The notes beneath the pieces are model-generated. The model searched no databases. It saw only the letters and a program-made list of their open reading frames with translations, and was not told the origin of the DNA. From the NCBI GenBank assembly GCA_022822445.1, contig JAJEBR010000124.1, positions 1-64,000 on the forward strand: 64,000 bases of DNA, read 5' to 3'. The stretch comes from Gemmatimonadota bacterium (GTDB taxonomy: Bacteria > Gemmatimonadota > Gemmatimonadetes > Longimicrobiales > Gaopeijiaceae). Positions 1-7,398 of this stretch are shown piece by piece (within the stretch, counting starts at the first letter, position 1; each line of letters opens with the position of its first letter). The position numbers and the translations under genes were made by a program.

Positions 1-1
1 T

Positions 2-442
2 CAGGAGGCGCCGGGCCCTTTCATGCTCGAAGCCGGACTCGCGGGGGACACCAGACAGTGTCCCGGATACTACGTCGGCATCAACGGGCGGGTCGCGGGG
101 CCGGTGTCGCTGTACGGGATGGTGGAGAACTACCGGTGCTCCGAGCGGACCGAAGCCTTCGACCCCAAGGGCGACGCCATCAGCGGGACCAGAATCTACC
201 CTGCTCGGGTCGCGTCGGACATTCGGTTCGGAGCGGAGGTCTTGCTCGGACGTGACAGTTGGCTCGTTCGCCCAGCGTTGCGCGCGGGGATCCTGTATGG
301 CAGCGGGGACTACGTTGGGCCGACCGCCGGTGCGGTGCTGACGTTCGGACGGCGCTACGGGGCGCGTTTCATCCTCCACGTCGAGGAGTGCGGCAGCACC
401 GCCTGTGAGCGCTTCCAGATGGGCGGATACGTCTCGTTCTGA
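2..442 (+). CDS. C-terminal part of a possible outer-membrane beta-barrel protein (5' partial)
   Basis: The frame is open to the window edge, so the gene probably begins upstream; an internal ATG at 23 has an AGGAGG at 3-8, but the spacing is long for a ribosome binding site. About 140 residues are visible. They alternate short polar and aromatic segments and end in GGYVSF, with a terminal phenylalanine as expected of a barrel C-terminal strand. Four cysteines could form two disulfides. The family was not recognised; a small porin-like or OmpA-like barrel is the inference. Another small secreted protein is possible. Confidence 0.5.
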   Translation, partial: QEAPGPFMLEAGLAGDTRQCPGYYVGINGRVAGPVSLYGMVENYRCSERTEAFDPKGDAISGTRIYPARVASDIRFGAEVLLGRDSWLVRPALRAGILYGSGDYVGPTAGAVLTFGRRYGARFILHVEECGSTACERFQMGGYVSF

Positions 443-1132
443 GCCCCAATGAGACTGAGGCCTGCGCCCGGAGCGCTCGCCCGATGGTGACCAGGCGGGC
501 GGGGATGGGGAGCCTTCGGCCGCCGGGGCCGTCCATGTCCACGCGGGGGCCATTGCCTCCCGCAGGAACGCCGACAGGAGCACGCCAACGGCGCTCGCCT
601 TGGCCCGTCAGACCGTGAGTTCGGCCGCCGCCACACGCGGGCGGGCACGGTCGCGGAGCGCCGGGTCAAGCCAGCTGGCTGGCCGACAGGGGGGAGGGGG
701 TGACGCCCCCGCCCGCGCGCTCCTCCGGCGGGCAGGATCTCGGGGGTTCGAAGGGGGGCGGAGCCACCCTCGCCAGAGCGCGAATGTTTTACATCGCGTC
801 GGCTGGCTGACCGACCTAAAGAAGGTGAGCCAGCCCTCTGCGAAGCCGCCGAAACCGCCTCTCAGAGCACGGTCCGGAGCAGCGTCCACCGGGCCGTCGC
901 GGGCAAGCTCCCCGGCCTCTCCGTCGCCGTTCTCAAGGACGGCGAGGGCAACGGGCGACCCCGTCACCTCCCTGGCGAGAGCGGCGGCTCTCTGCCGATC
1001 GCCGCTTTTCGCCCTACCTCTACCCCTCGGGAACCCGAGATCGTCGATCTCAGGCGATCCCAGCGCCCGTAGATTACCCGAAATGCCTCCGAGCCACCCC
1101 GAAACGGCCTCTGAGCCGGTCGCGAGGTAAGA
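443..1132. other. Gene-poor stretch beside the integrase, with hairpins and a gene remnant
   Basis: No intact gene is convincing in these 690 bases. A 176-codon open frame runs through them but has Ser/Arg/Pro-rich, non-protein-like composition. The stretch holds GC-rich inverted repeats (for example around 690-715 and 745-775), a serine-hydrolase remnant near 827-935, and a perfect palindrome with 7-nt arms at 1037-1051 (GAGATCGTCGATCTC). It lies just beyond the 3' end of the integrase gene and may be the scarred edge of a mobile element. No tRNA or direct-repeat attachment site was found. Confidence 0.5.
827..935 (+). pseudogene. Remnant of a serine hydrolase / class C beta-lactamase-like gene
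   Basis: One forward frame reads AVAGKLPGLSVAVLKDGE near 887-940. This resembles the N-terminal strand region of the class C beta-lactamase / penicillin-binding-protein-like hydrolase family (commonly PGLSVAVVKDGK followed by a Gly-Phe-Gly segment). The frame continues as unrelated Arg/Pro-rich sequence and stops near 1070. The SxxK active-site motif and all downstream domains are missing. It is read as a fragment left after rearrangement beside the integrase; chance resemblance over about 20 residues cannot be excluded. Confidence 0.35.
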
Positions 1133-2356
1133 TCAGGTCTCGGTGCATGCCCGCTGGCCCGCGAGATAGGCCGCCCAATCATCCATGAGCCTACGCCGCC
1201 GCTCGAACAGGTCGGTGCGCCGGTACGCGGCCTCGACCTTGTTCTGGACCGCGTGCGCCAGCGCCGCCTCGACGACCTCGCGCGGGTGATCGGTCTCCTC
1301 GGCCGCCCAGTCCCGGAAGCTCGACCTGAATCCGTGCGGCACCGCCGCGATCCCGAGGCGCTGGAGCATCTGGCGCAGCTGCTTGTCGGCAAGCGGCTTG
1401 CCGCCCTCTCGGGTGAAGACCTTCCGGGAAGCTCCGCCCTCCAGCCTCCGCGCCTCATCGAGAATCTGCATGGCGCGGCGGCCCAAAGGCACCCGGTGTT
1501 CGCGGTTCGCTTTCATGCGCGTCGCGGGCACCGTCCAAACACCATCCGTCCGATTGATCTCCGTCCACTCGGCCCACCGGATCTCTCCCCACCTCGCCGC
1601 CGTGAGCACCAAGAACTCGAAAGCGAGCTTGGCGACGGGCGCCGCGTCCGAGGCGCGCACCTTCGTGACCGCCGAAGACACCTCGCGATGCGGCAGCGCC
1701 CGCCTGTGCCTCACGGTCGCGTCCTGCGGTCCCAGGACCGGTCCCACGCGGTCAGCCGGGTTGTCCGGCCGGTACTCCATCGCGACGGCCCATTCGAGCA
1801 CGGTACGGATGCGCTGGCGCAGCACCTTGGCCGTGGGTGCCTTCACGTGCCAGATCGGGGCAAGGATCTCAAGCACGTCGCCGCTCGTCACCTCCGAGAT
1901 GGGCATTCCGCCGATGCGCGGAAAGGCGTACCGCTTCAGGCTCGCCATCCAGCCACGCGCGTGCCGTTGGCTGCGCCATCCGGACCGCTTCTGCTCCATG
2001 ACGCGCTCGGCAGCCTCGGCAAAGCTCGGCATGCTCTTGGCGCGGCGTCTTTCGGCGAGCGGATCCCCGCCCTCGCGGGCGAGCTTGCGGTTAGCCCGTG
2101 CCTTCTCGCGGGCCTCGGCGAGAGAAACGAGCGCGACGCTGCCGAGTCCGAAGTCGCGGCGGCGACCGCGGATGACGAGGCGCTGCACCCAACTGCGCGC
2201 ACCGCTCGGCTGAACGTAGAGGTAGAGTCCATTGCCGTCGCAGTGCCTCCCGGGAGGTGCGGAGCGCACGAAGGCAGCCGACAGCCGCTTGTGGGGGTGG
2301 CGGCCTTTCGGCTTGGTTCTCCGGGTCGGAGCGGGGGTGCGGGTTACGTCATCCAT
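1133..2356 (-). CDS. P4-type tyrosine integrase with N-terminal arm-binding domain
   Basis: A site-specific recombinase of about 407 residues, close to the usual length for prophage P4/IntS-type integrases of genomic islands. The first 100 residues resemble the DUF4102 arm-site domain (GLYLYVQPSGARSW, then LGLGS-type sequence). A core-binding domain follows (about 110-215), then the catalytic domain. Catalytic residues are visible: Arg255 in AARWGEIRW, His341 and Arg344 in HGFRSSFRDW, His368 in LAHAV, and nucleophile Tyr378 in EAAYRR. An ATG 120 nt further upstream is in frame, but residues before MDDVTRTPAP look non-coding, so the start at 2356 is preferred. It presumably integrated or excised the adjacent island. 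Confidence 0.9.
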   Translation of the reverse strand: MDDVTRTPAPTRRTKPKGRHPHKRLSAAFVRSAPPGRHCDGNGLYLYVQPSGARSWVQRLVIRGRRRDFGLGSVALVSLAEAREKARANRKLAREGGDPLAERRRAKSMPSFAEAAERVMEQKRSGWRSQRHARGWMASLKRYAFPRIGGMPISEVTSGDVLEILAPIWHVKAPTAKVLRQRIRTVLEWAVAMEYRPDNPADRVGPVLGPQDATVRHRRALPHREVSSAVTKVRASDAAPVAKLAFEFLVLTAARWGEIRWAEWTEINRTDGVWTVPATRMKANREHRVPLGRRAMQILDEARRLEGGASRKVFTREGGKPLADKQLRQMLQRLGIAAVPHGFRSSFRDWAAEETDHPREVVEAALAHAVQNKVEAAYRRTDLFERRRRLMDDWAAYLAGQRACTET

Positions 2357-2537
2357 TACCTCATAATGTGTGGGACGGAGGTGGATGTCAAGAAACGCGA
2401 CGAGTAGCGAAAAGCGGGCGAGTACCAGCCTAAAGCATTGTGCGCATGTAATATACAAGACTACACGGAACGTCATGGGACATCACTGGAATCATGATAG
2501 CCGTTTCCTCGGTATCTGCGGCGGCAGTTGGGGAACG

Positions 2538-2765
2538 ATGCACTGGTTGTCGAGGAGCATCGACTCCCGCTTCGAGACCTTGGCGGAGGTGAACATACGG
2601 ATTCACCGCGCGCGCGAGACCTTGGCGGAGTTGGAGGAGACGACCTGGGGCGTGGAGTTGCGGGAGATCAACGGGGAGCGGTACGCAGTGCTGCCCGCCG
2701 ATGCGCCGGGCCGTCCGGCGTTCACGATGGACGAGCGGCCCTACTTGAAGCTGTCGAAAGAGTGA
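2538..2765 (+). CDS. Small conserved protein, mobilization-locus partner (putative)
   Basis: A 75-residue protein beginning MHWLSRSIDSRFETL, with a predicted N-terminal helix and a short C-terminal part (TWGVELREINGERYAVLP). An upstream ATG at 2475 would add 21 residues. The stop codon lies inside the ribosome binding site of the next gene, so the two are almost certainly cotranscribed. The following gene resembles MbeD/MobD mobilization accessory proteins, and small proteins with a TWGV motif accompany such genes in plasmid mobilization loci as I recall them; that link is from memory, not from a search. No relaxase is present. Confidence 0.55.
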   Translation: MHWLSRSIDSRFETLAEVNIRIHRARETLAELEETTWGVELREINGERYAVLPADAPGRPAFTMDERPYLKLSKE

Positions 2766-2777
2766 GGAGGGAGCTGC

Positions 2778-2990
2778 GTGACCGACTTGGAACGGCAGTT
2801 GACGGCGGCCTTGGAGAGGTTGTCCGTGCAGTACGACAGGGAACAGCGTCGGCACTCCGAGCACGTCGAAGCCTTGCGGCAGCAGGTCGAAGCCTTGCAG
2901 CGGCAGGTCGAGCGGCTGAGCGGGCGGGTGACGGACTTGACAAGATACTCCGGCACCTACGGCGCAGGACCAGGGAGCGGGTGGAGATGA
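2778..2990 (+). CDS. MbeD/MobD-like coiled-coil mobilization accessory protein
   Basis: A 70-residue protein from a GTG start with a strong AGGAGGGA site at 2765-2771. It begins MTDLERQLTAALERLS, then is an uninterrupted charged coiled coil with heptad QVEALRQQ/QVEALQRQ repeats, ending VERLSGRVTDLTR. This is the general architecture of ColE1-type MbeD/MobD proteins, which help plasmid mobilization and entry exclusion. After VTDLTR the protein ends in a short Gly/Ser tail, while the +1 frame continues as an Arg/Glu-rich helix to 3055, so a frameshift near 2935-2950 is possible. No relaxase gene follows. Confidence 0.55.
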   Translation: MTDLERQLTAALERLSVQYDREQRRHSEHVEALRQQVEALQRQVERLSGRVTDLTRYSGTYGAGPGSGWR

Positions 2991-3104
2991 CGCGGCGGTT
3001 GGTGGAAAGGACGAGGCCGCGTGGGCCGGAGCGCGACTCCGGGCCGAGCCGATGATGGCGCTCGGCTGGCAGCTGGCGGATTGATCCTCAGGAGAGGTGC
3101 GCGA

Positions 3105-4709
3105 TCACGATCCGGGGCCAGCGCAGGCAAGCTCGTCCAATAGGTCGGCGATCACGAAGTTGAACCTGTGTGGCAAAGCCAGACAATAGAACGGCACGAG
3201 CTCTGGGCACTCCAGCAACGTGCTGGGGAGTGCGGAGAAGTCGCGCTCGTCCGCCTCCGCGCACAGCTCCGACCAACTCTTCGGCCTCGGATAGAACCAA
3301 CTGATCAGCCTGCCCTGGCTATCCGTGGGTGCGAGATAGCCGGATGGCTCGTTCGGCTCAGAACTACGGTGTTCGATCCTGCTAACGTTGCCCCAGATTG
3401 AATTGAGGGCTTGCCGCCACAGGCGCCGGGCCGCCCAACGCACCCCGATGTGGACCGTATAGGCACCCCCGGCGAAATCTTCATCGGCGAGGACAGTTCC
3501 TTTGGGAGGCAGCTGGTCGTGAATGATGTCCTCAACAGAATGATAGGGACTCGGAAGGGGTGAATCAGAATCGATCTGATTCGCGCTCGCGACGCCGTTC
3601 ACCCAAGAAAGGAGCATAGACGTTGCAACACGGTATTCGCCTGCTTCACCGACGGCCAGAATGGCAAGGAAGTAGTCCGGGGCCTGGACCTCTCCCGCGA
3701 CCCGAAGGTAGTCCAACTCCCGCAGGACCAACTGGCCAGCAGCTCCCCGGTCGGCGCGGTGGACACCGAACTCGATCCTCTCCGAAACGCTCAAGGCAGA
3801 CACCACGCCGCATACTTTGACTACTCGTGCCGAGTGTACAATCGGTTCGGCTGGGTCGGGCACTACCAGGTCGTCGGCCCCACTTGCCTCATCGAGGAGA
3901 TGCCTTGCGTGACGACGAGCTTCCTCAAGTGCCAACCGATAGGATCGGTACCAGCGCGATCGATCAAGCTGATCCCTTTCCGCCAGCCTGAGAACCTGAG
4001 TAGCATAGCAAATCCAGCCCATCGCAATCTCCGCGTGGTTCTCCAGATCTGCCCATCTGCGTAGGGCAAACGCGGTGGTGAGGGCTGCGGCAGAGATAGC
4101 TCGTCCAGCGTCAGCCGCACTGGGCCTCTTCCCACTCAAGGGAAGTACTTCTTCGAGCATGCCAAAGAAGTCACGTCTCGGCAACTCCCCTCGTCCATCG
4201 GCCAGGAAGAGCGACAGGAAGGTATTCAGCGCCGTAGGAGAGCTGGGAAAGAATCGTCCTTCGGCATCGACGAAGCGTGAGACGAGTTCGGCGCGCTCAA
4301 TCAGTTGCAGCGACGCCAATCCATCCTGTCGAAACCCCTCGCTCAAGGCGCGGATCTGCCCCAGAGCTGGACCGGTAGCTGTCTGATTGGTGACGAGATA
4401 GACTCGATCAGGGCGACGCGGCTCAGCGAGGCTTGGGTGCATCACTGCGGTTGCCGCAGCCGTGAACAGCTGAGCCTGCACCTCATTGACCGCAGTTATG
4501 TCGAGCCTGTCCTTCCCCCCTTTTAGTTGGTAGACGCACAGGTTCCCTTCGGCATCCCGCGCGATCATATCCTTCCCGTGCTCGTGGGCGTGATGCATCG
4601 GGCCTTGGATCACACGATGGCGCTCAATGACGAGAAGCTGACCGAAAGCCGCTTCGTACGAGCGCTCCGAGGCCTCAGTCAGCCAGACGTCTACGAGATT
4701 CTCGATCAC
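3105..4709 (-). CDS. Unknown 534-residue protein with PD-(D/E)XK-like nuclease N-terminus
   Basis: The family is not recognised. Residues 19-63 contain a Glu (SYEAAF), then HGKD (Asp47) and YQLKGG (Gln61, Lys63). This spacing matches the E...GxD...QxK core of Mrr-like and other PD-(D/E)XK nucleases. The following 470 residues are mostly helical with no other motif seen; no transmembrane segment or ATPase motif is visible. It is the last gene of an overlapping minus-strand cassette and overlaps its upstream neighbour by 35 nt. GC content and codon use are visibly lower than in the chromosomal genes. The inferred role is the nuclease or effector of a defence or restriction system. The alternative is a regulatory protein with a degenerate fold. 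Confidence 0.65.
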   Translation of the reverse strand: MIENLVDVWLTEASERSYEAAFGQLLVIERHRVIQGPMHHAHEHGKDMIARDAEGNLCVYQLKGGKDRLDITAVNEVQAQLFTAAATAVMHPSLAEPRRPDRVYLVTNQTATGPALGQIRALSEGFRQDGLASLQLIERAELVSRFVDAEGRFFPSSPTALNTFLSLFLADGRGELPRRDFFGMLEEVLPLSGKRPSAADAGRAISAAALTTAFALRRWADLENHAEIAMGWICYATQVLRLAERDQLDRSRWYRSYRLALEEARRHARHLLDEASGADDLVVPDPAEPIVHSARVVKVCGVVSALSVSERIEFGVHRADRGAAGQLVLRELDYLRVAGEVQAPDYFLAILAVGEAGEYRVATSMLLSWVNGVASANQIDSDSPLPSPYHSVEDIIHDQLPPKGTVLADEDFAGGAYTVHIGVRWAARRLWRQALNSIWGNVSRIEHRSSEPNEPSGYLAPTDSQGRLISWFYPRPKSWSELCAEADERDFSALPSTLLECPELVPFYCLALPHRFNFVIADLLDELACAGPGS

Positions 4710-5271
4710 GCCAATCGAGCCGCTGTTGCTCTTCTATGGAAGACATGGCGGCCGCAAACTCTGGATCCCTTCCCCAGCTCTCCAGCTCGGGCTTGATCTT
4801 CTCGAGGGTATCCGGATGCAATACGAACGTCGGATGTTTCGGTTCACCAGTCTGCCGATCGAAGCTCCACTGCCTCTTCCGCATGGATTCGAGAAAGGCC
4901 TCCTTGGTCAGTCTGCCCTTCGCGTCGACAACGTTGCCGACGGACTCTGCTGCCTCGGAGACGGTCGCGAATAGGATCTTCGATTGTTCTGAGGCGAAGG
5001 TCTCCGCCATGTCGCCGAACTTTGACAGGACCGACTGGAAGTTTCCCTGCCGCATCTCATCGCGGGTCATGGATATGCCCGCTTTGATCTCCTTGTATTC
5101 TCTCGCTGTCTCTCTTCCGTCTACGTCTCCCTGAGACCCCTCGCAACCCTCGTGCTGGACGGTCTGGCGGATCTCCCTGAGAAGGGGTGAGCGCCGGAGG
5201 ATCTCCTCCTTCAGGTGACGCCTCAACAGCCGGTCAACCTTCTTCTTGATCCTTGGATAGTCTGGCAACAT
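4675..5271 (-). CDS. Unknown helical protein of the defence cassette
   Basis: A 198-residue soluble, charged protein starting MLPDYPRIKKKVDRLLRR. It has a basic N-terminal helix, a middle helical part (NFQSVLSKFGDMAETF), then GNVVDAKGRLTKEAFLESM and PTFVLHPDTLEKIK, and ends WRDRESRRRLAD. The FVLHPDTLEK segment faintly recalls peptide stretches of phage coat proteins, but this is too weak to name a fold. An in-frame ATG 99 nt upstream adds an Arg/Ser-rich stretch read as non-coding. The start lies within the preceding gene (38-nt overlap) and the end within the following gene (35-nt overlap), so translation is likely coupled. Function unknown. Confidence 0.65.
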   Translation of the reverse strand: MLPDYPRIKKKVDRLLRRHLKEEILRRSPLLREIRQTVQHEGCEGSQGDVDGRETAREYKEIKAGISMTRDEMRQGNFQSVLSKFGDMAETFASEQSKILFATVSEAAESVGNVVDAKGRLTKEAFLESMRKRQWSFDRQTGEPKHPTFVLHPDTLEKIKPELESWGRDPEFAAAMSSIEEQQRLDWRDRESRRRLAD

Positions 5272-5470
5272 GCCGTTCTCCTTCCGCGACGACGGGGCGC
5301 GACTCCTCGCCCTGGGCGTCGCGTTCCCGGATATGCCGCCATTCGTTCTGCTTCTTCGGCGGGGTTGCAAGGATCGCCTTGGCGATGTTCTCCGGCGTGT
5401 CGGGTATCGGTGCGGGCAACGGATACTTCACCGGACGGCCTCTCACTCGCCAAACTTCCTCTTTAGCCAT
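5234..5470 (-). CDS. Small conserved protein of the defence cassette
   Basis: A 78-residue protein with the core RGRPVKYPLPAPIPDTPE followed by NIAKAILATPPKKQNEW. This Pro-rich core looks strongly constrained. RGRP resembles an AT-hook-like minor-groove tripeptide, suggesting DNA association, but one copy is weak evidence. It overlaps the HNH gene upstream by 28 nt and the 198-residue gene downstream by 38 nt. The C-terminal third is charged and probably disordered. Small proteins of this kind near HNH and methyltransferase genes are familiar from mobile elements, though I cannot name a family. Possible roles are an accessory specificity factor or antitoxin-like partner. Confidence 0.6.
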   Translation of the reverse strand: MAKEEVWRVRGRPVKYPLPAPIPDTPENIAKAILATPPKKQNEWRHIRERDAQGEESRPVVAEGERHVARLSKDQEEG

Positions 5471-5994
5471 TCCAACACCCTTCGCTGGTCGTCAACGCGA
5501 GCCCGCCGCACCTGTCCCAACAACCATTTCCAGCTTGGCGGCTCCTGAACCAAGTCCTTGGCCCCTTGATTGCATGTGGAGCAGAGAGCGCGGAGGTTGT
5601 CCATGGTGTCACCGCCGCCGTGGGCGCGGTCGATGATGTGTCCGATATGGAGCCTGACCCTGCGCCCTGGATTCTGGTCATCCGGATCGCCTGCCCCCGC
5701 CCCGCACATTTGGCAGGTGTAGCCGTTCCGTTCAAGTACCTGTGCACGAAGCCTACTCGAAAGGCCCTGTGAAATGCTGTAAGGATGATCCGGCTCGGCA
5801 CTCGTTAGTCTGTATTGGCCCGGCCGGAGGCGGGCATCGTCGTGATGCGTGACGATATGCCAGCCCTCTGCACGAAGCTCGCGGACCCGGCGCTGCCAAG
5901 CCGTAATCGCAGCGACGCGCGCCAAGTCAGTGCCGTCGAGAACCTCATCGACATGCTCACGGAAGTACGCTAGCAAGCGAGACTTCGCGCTCAC
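5443..5994 (-). CDS. HNH endonuclease
   Basis: A 183-residue protein. Residues 1-75 look like a helical winged or helix-turn-helix DNA-binding part (DGTDLARVAAITAWQRRVRE). Residues 80-165 form an HNH domain with a structural zinc site: CQMC and CSTC supply four cysteines, the ββα metal motif includes HIGHIIDRAHGG and the Asn in DNLRALC. Such proteins nick or cleave DNA, in restriction systems or as homing-type enzymes. It starts inside the methyltransferase gene (38-nt overlap), which supports a restriction partner role. Target specificity cannot be read from the sequence. Confidence 0.85.
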   Translation of the reverse strand: MSAKSRLLAYFREHVDEVLDGTDLARVAAITAWQRRVRELRAEGWHIVTHHDDARLRPGQYRLTSAEPDHPYSISQGLSSRLRAQVLERNGYTCQMCGAGAGDPDDQNPGRRVRLHIGHIIDRAHGGGDTMDNLRALCSTCNQGAKDLVQEPPSWKWLLGQVRRARVDDQRRVLEWLKRKFGE

Positions 5995-6661
5995 TGACCG
6001 CCTCTTCCTTGAGGGCTAGCTGTGCGAAATATCCGACGTGTTCGGCGTAGGCAGGCGGGATCGCCTCGTTGATTTCGGCCTTCGTCATCCAATCGATTCC
6101 CATGGCGTCGCGTGCGGCAGCCACTGAGCAGTTGCCGCCGCCCGTCACCGTCACGAAGTCCCGCCACTCATCAGTCTTGCCATAGTGCCTCTTGCGCTTG
6201 TCCTTCGTGTGACAAAGCGGGTGACGCGGATGGGGTGGCACGAGGATTGGGAAATTCGCCTCGAACAGCCGGTGTCGAAGGACTCGCAGGCCGGGGAACA
6301 TCGTGCCGCACAGCACGATGTAGTCCCGCAACGGTGCCCCCTCCACGTTCTCGATGACGTAGGGCCGTCCCGTTGCGGCCAACATCTCCCGAACGGGCTC
6401 AATCAGGCGAGGCCAGTCATCGGCGTTTCCGTTCCTGGCGGCCAAGTCGGAGTACGCCTGACAGGGCGGAGAGGCATGGATTACGTCAAAGGAAGCCAGG
6501 TACTCTTGGGACATTCCCATGGCGTCGGCCTGCACGAACGCGAAGGGGAACCTGGGCTGCGGCGCATGGTCCACGCCTACGACCTCGAAGCCGGCCCGGT
6601 GGTAGCCCAAGGCCGCTCCACCGGCACCACAGAATAGGTCCAGCAGCCGTGGGCGACTCAT
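5957..6661 (-). CDS. DNA (cytosine-5) methyltransferase, small phage-like type
   Basis: A 234-residue C5-methyltransferase. Motif I is DLFCGAGG (residues 8-15), motif IV SPPCQAYSD with catalytic Cys67, motif VI ENVEG (104-108), motif VIII LRHRLFEA, and a C-terminal motif IX/X-like part ending IPPAYAEHVGYFAQLA. Typical restriction methyltransferases exceed 300 residues, so the target-recognition region is very short, as in phage-encoded enzymes. Its ATG overlaps the stop of the upstream transposase-like gene (ATGA). It would methylate cytosine C5 in a short target, either protecting against a cassette nuclease or acting as an orphan. The Vsr gene across the divergent promoter fits, since Vsr repairs deaminated 5-methylcytosine. 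Confidence 0.92.
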   Translation of the reverse strand: MSRPRLLDLFCGAGGAALGYHRAGFEVVGVDHAPQPRFPFAFVQADAMGMSQEYLASFDVIHASPPCQAYSDLAARNGNADDWPRLIEPVREMLAATGRPYVIENVEGAPLRDYIVLCGTMFPGLRVLRHRLFEANFPILVPPHPRHPLCHTKDKRKRHYGKTDEWRDFVTVTGGGNCSVAAARDAMGIDWMTKAEINEAIPPAYAEHVGYFAQLALKEEAVSEREVSLASVLP

Positions 6662-7227
6662 GCCGTCACATCCGCGAACTGGCTCCGTACTCCGGTCGCC
6701 GTCCGCTTACCGGGCAGCCCGCGGCCAGCCTTGAGCTTCTCGGCCTCGCGGGTGTTCCGTTCCAAGCTTCCAAGGTAGGAGGGTCCCACCTCCACCGGCC
6801 CTTCGAACGGATTCCTCTGCTCGGTGTCCCACGCCTCGCGGACCCGGTGCGCGAGATGCCACGCGGCCTTGCGGGTGATGCCTAGGTCCCTGTGCAGTCT
6901 GATACTGGCCCGACCCCGCAACTCGGTGGTCATCACGTAAATGGCGATGGCCCATGCCCGAAGACCTAGCTTTGACGACTGCATGGCCGTCCCCGTCTTC
7001 ACGCTGAAGAACTTCCGACACGAGCGGCACCGATACGGCATGGTGGGGTGCTTCGCGCCGACTTGAACGTTCACCGAACCACACGACGGGCACCCGGGTT
7101 CGCCGCCCCACCGGCATTCCGCGAACCACGCCTCGGCGGCTTCATCTGTCCCGAACAACTCGACCGCCTCCAGCACCGACAGCCCCTTCCGGTCGGTGCC
7201 GCGGGCCTCTTTCGGGAGAGCAGCCAT
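6658..7227 (-). CDS. Truncated IS1595-family transposase, possibly domesticated
   Basis: A 189-residue protein matching the N-terminal half of ISXO2/IS1595 transposases. It has a zinc ribbon (Cys46, Cys49, Cys67, Cys70), then KFFSVKTGT and a helix-turn-helix (SIRLHRDLGITRKAAWHL). The start of the RNase-H-like domain reads PVEVGPSYLG where PVEVDETYxG is expected, so the first catalytic aspartate is replaced by Gly148. The protein stops soon after GRGLPGKRTATGV, and the rest of the DDE domain is missing. A proper ribosome binding site (GAGGT) precedes the ATG, and the stop overlaps the methyltransferase start. It can no longer transpose but could still bind DNA; a dying IS fragment that by chance became the operon leader is the alternative. 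Confidence 0.75.
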   Translation of the reverse strand: MAALPKEARGTDRKGLSVLEAVELFGTDEAAEAWFAECRWGGEPGCPSCGSVNVQVGAKHPTMPYRCRSCRKFFSVKTGTAMQSSKLGLRAWAIAIYVMTTELRGRASIRLHRDLGITRKAAWHLAHRVREAWDTEQRNPFEGPVEVGPSYLGSLERNTREAEKLKAGRGLPGKRTATGVRSQFADVTA

Positions 7228-7398
7228 TCTATTACCTCGTATTCAGCGAACGATTTACGCACGAAAAGTAACCGAAACCGGTGTCCTAGGTCAATGGACG
7301 TGGCTACATTCTGCTACCGAGTTCCCCCTGTGGAGGTCGGGGACCTTGAAAACACCAACACGCGACGAAGCGACGCCGGAGGTGCTTGACCGAGAGAC
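7228..7398. promoter_or_regulatory. Divergent promoter region between defence cassette and vsr
   Basis: This 171-nt AT-richer gap separates the minus-strand cassette from the plus-strand vsr gene. On the minus strand a TTGACC (plus coordinates 7289-7294) is a good -35 match; 17 nt on, TTACTT (7266-7271) is only a weak -10. A GAGGT site sits about 7 nt before the cassette ATG. On the plus strand GGAGG at 7332-7336 precedes a TTG-initiated 28-codon frame (7346-7432) that overlaps the start of vsr and could be a leader peptide. Confidence 0.4.

Noticed and set aside
700-785. tRNA-like element around a GGTTCGAA
   Set aside because: No acceptor, anticodon or D-arm pairing could be drawn; it is a GC-rich hairpin region.
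600-1130. 176-codon plus-strand open frame
   Set aside because: Ser/Arg/Pro-rich composition, no recognisable motif, and a different frame holds the hydrolase-like remnant.
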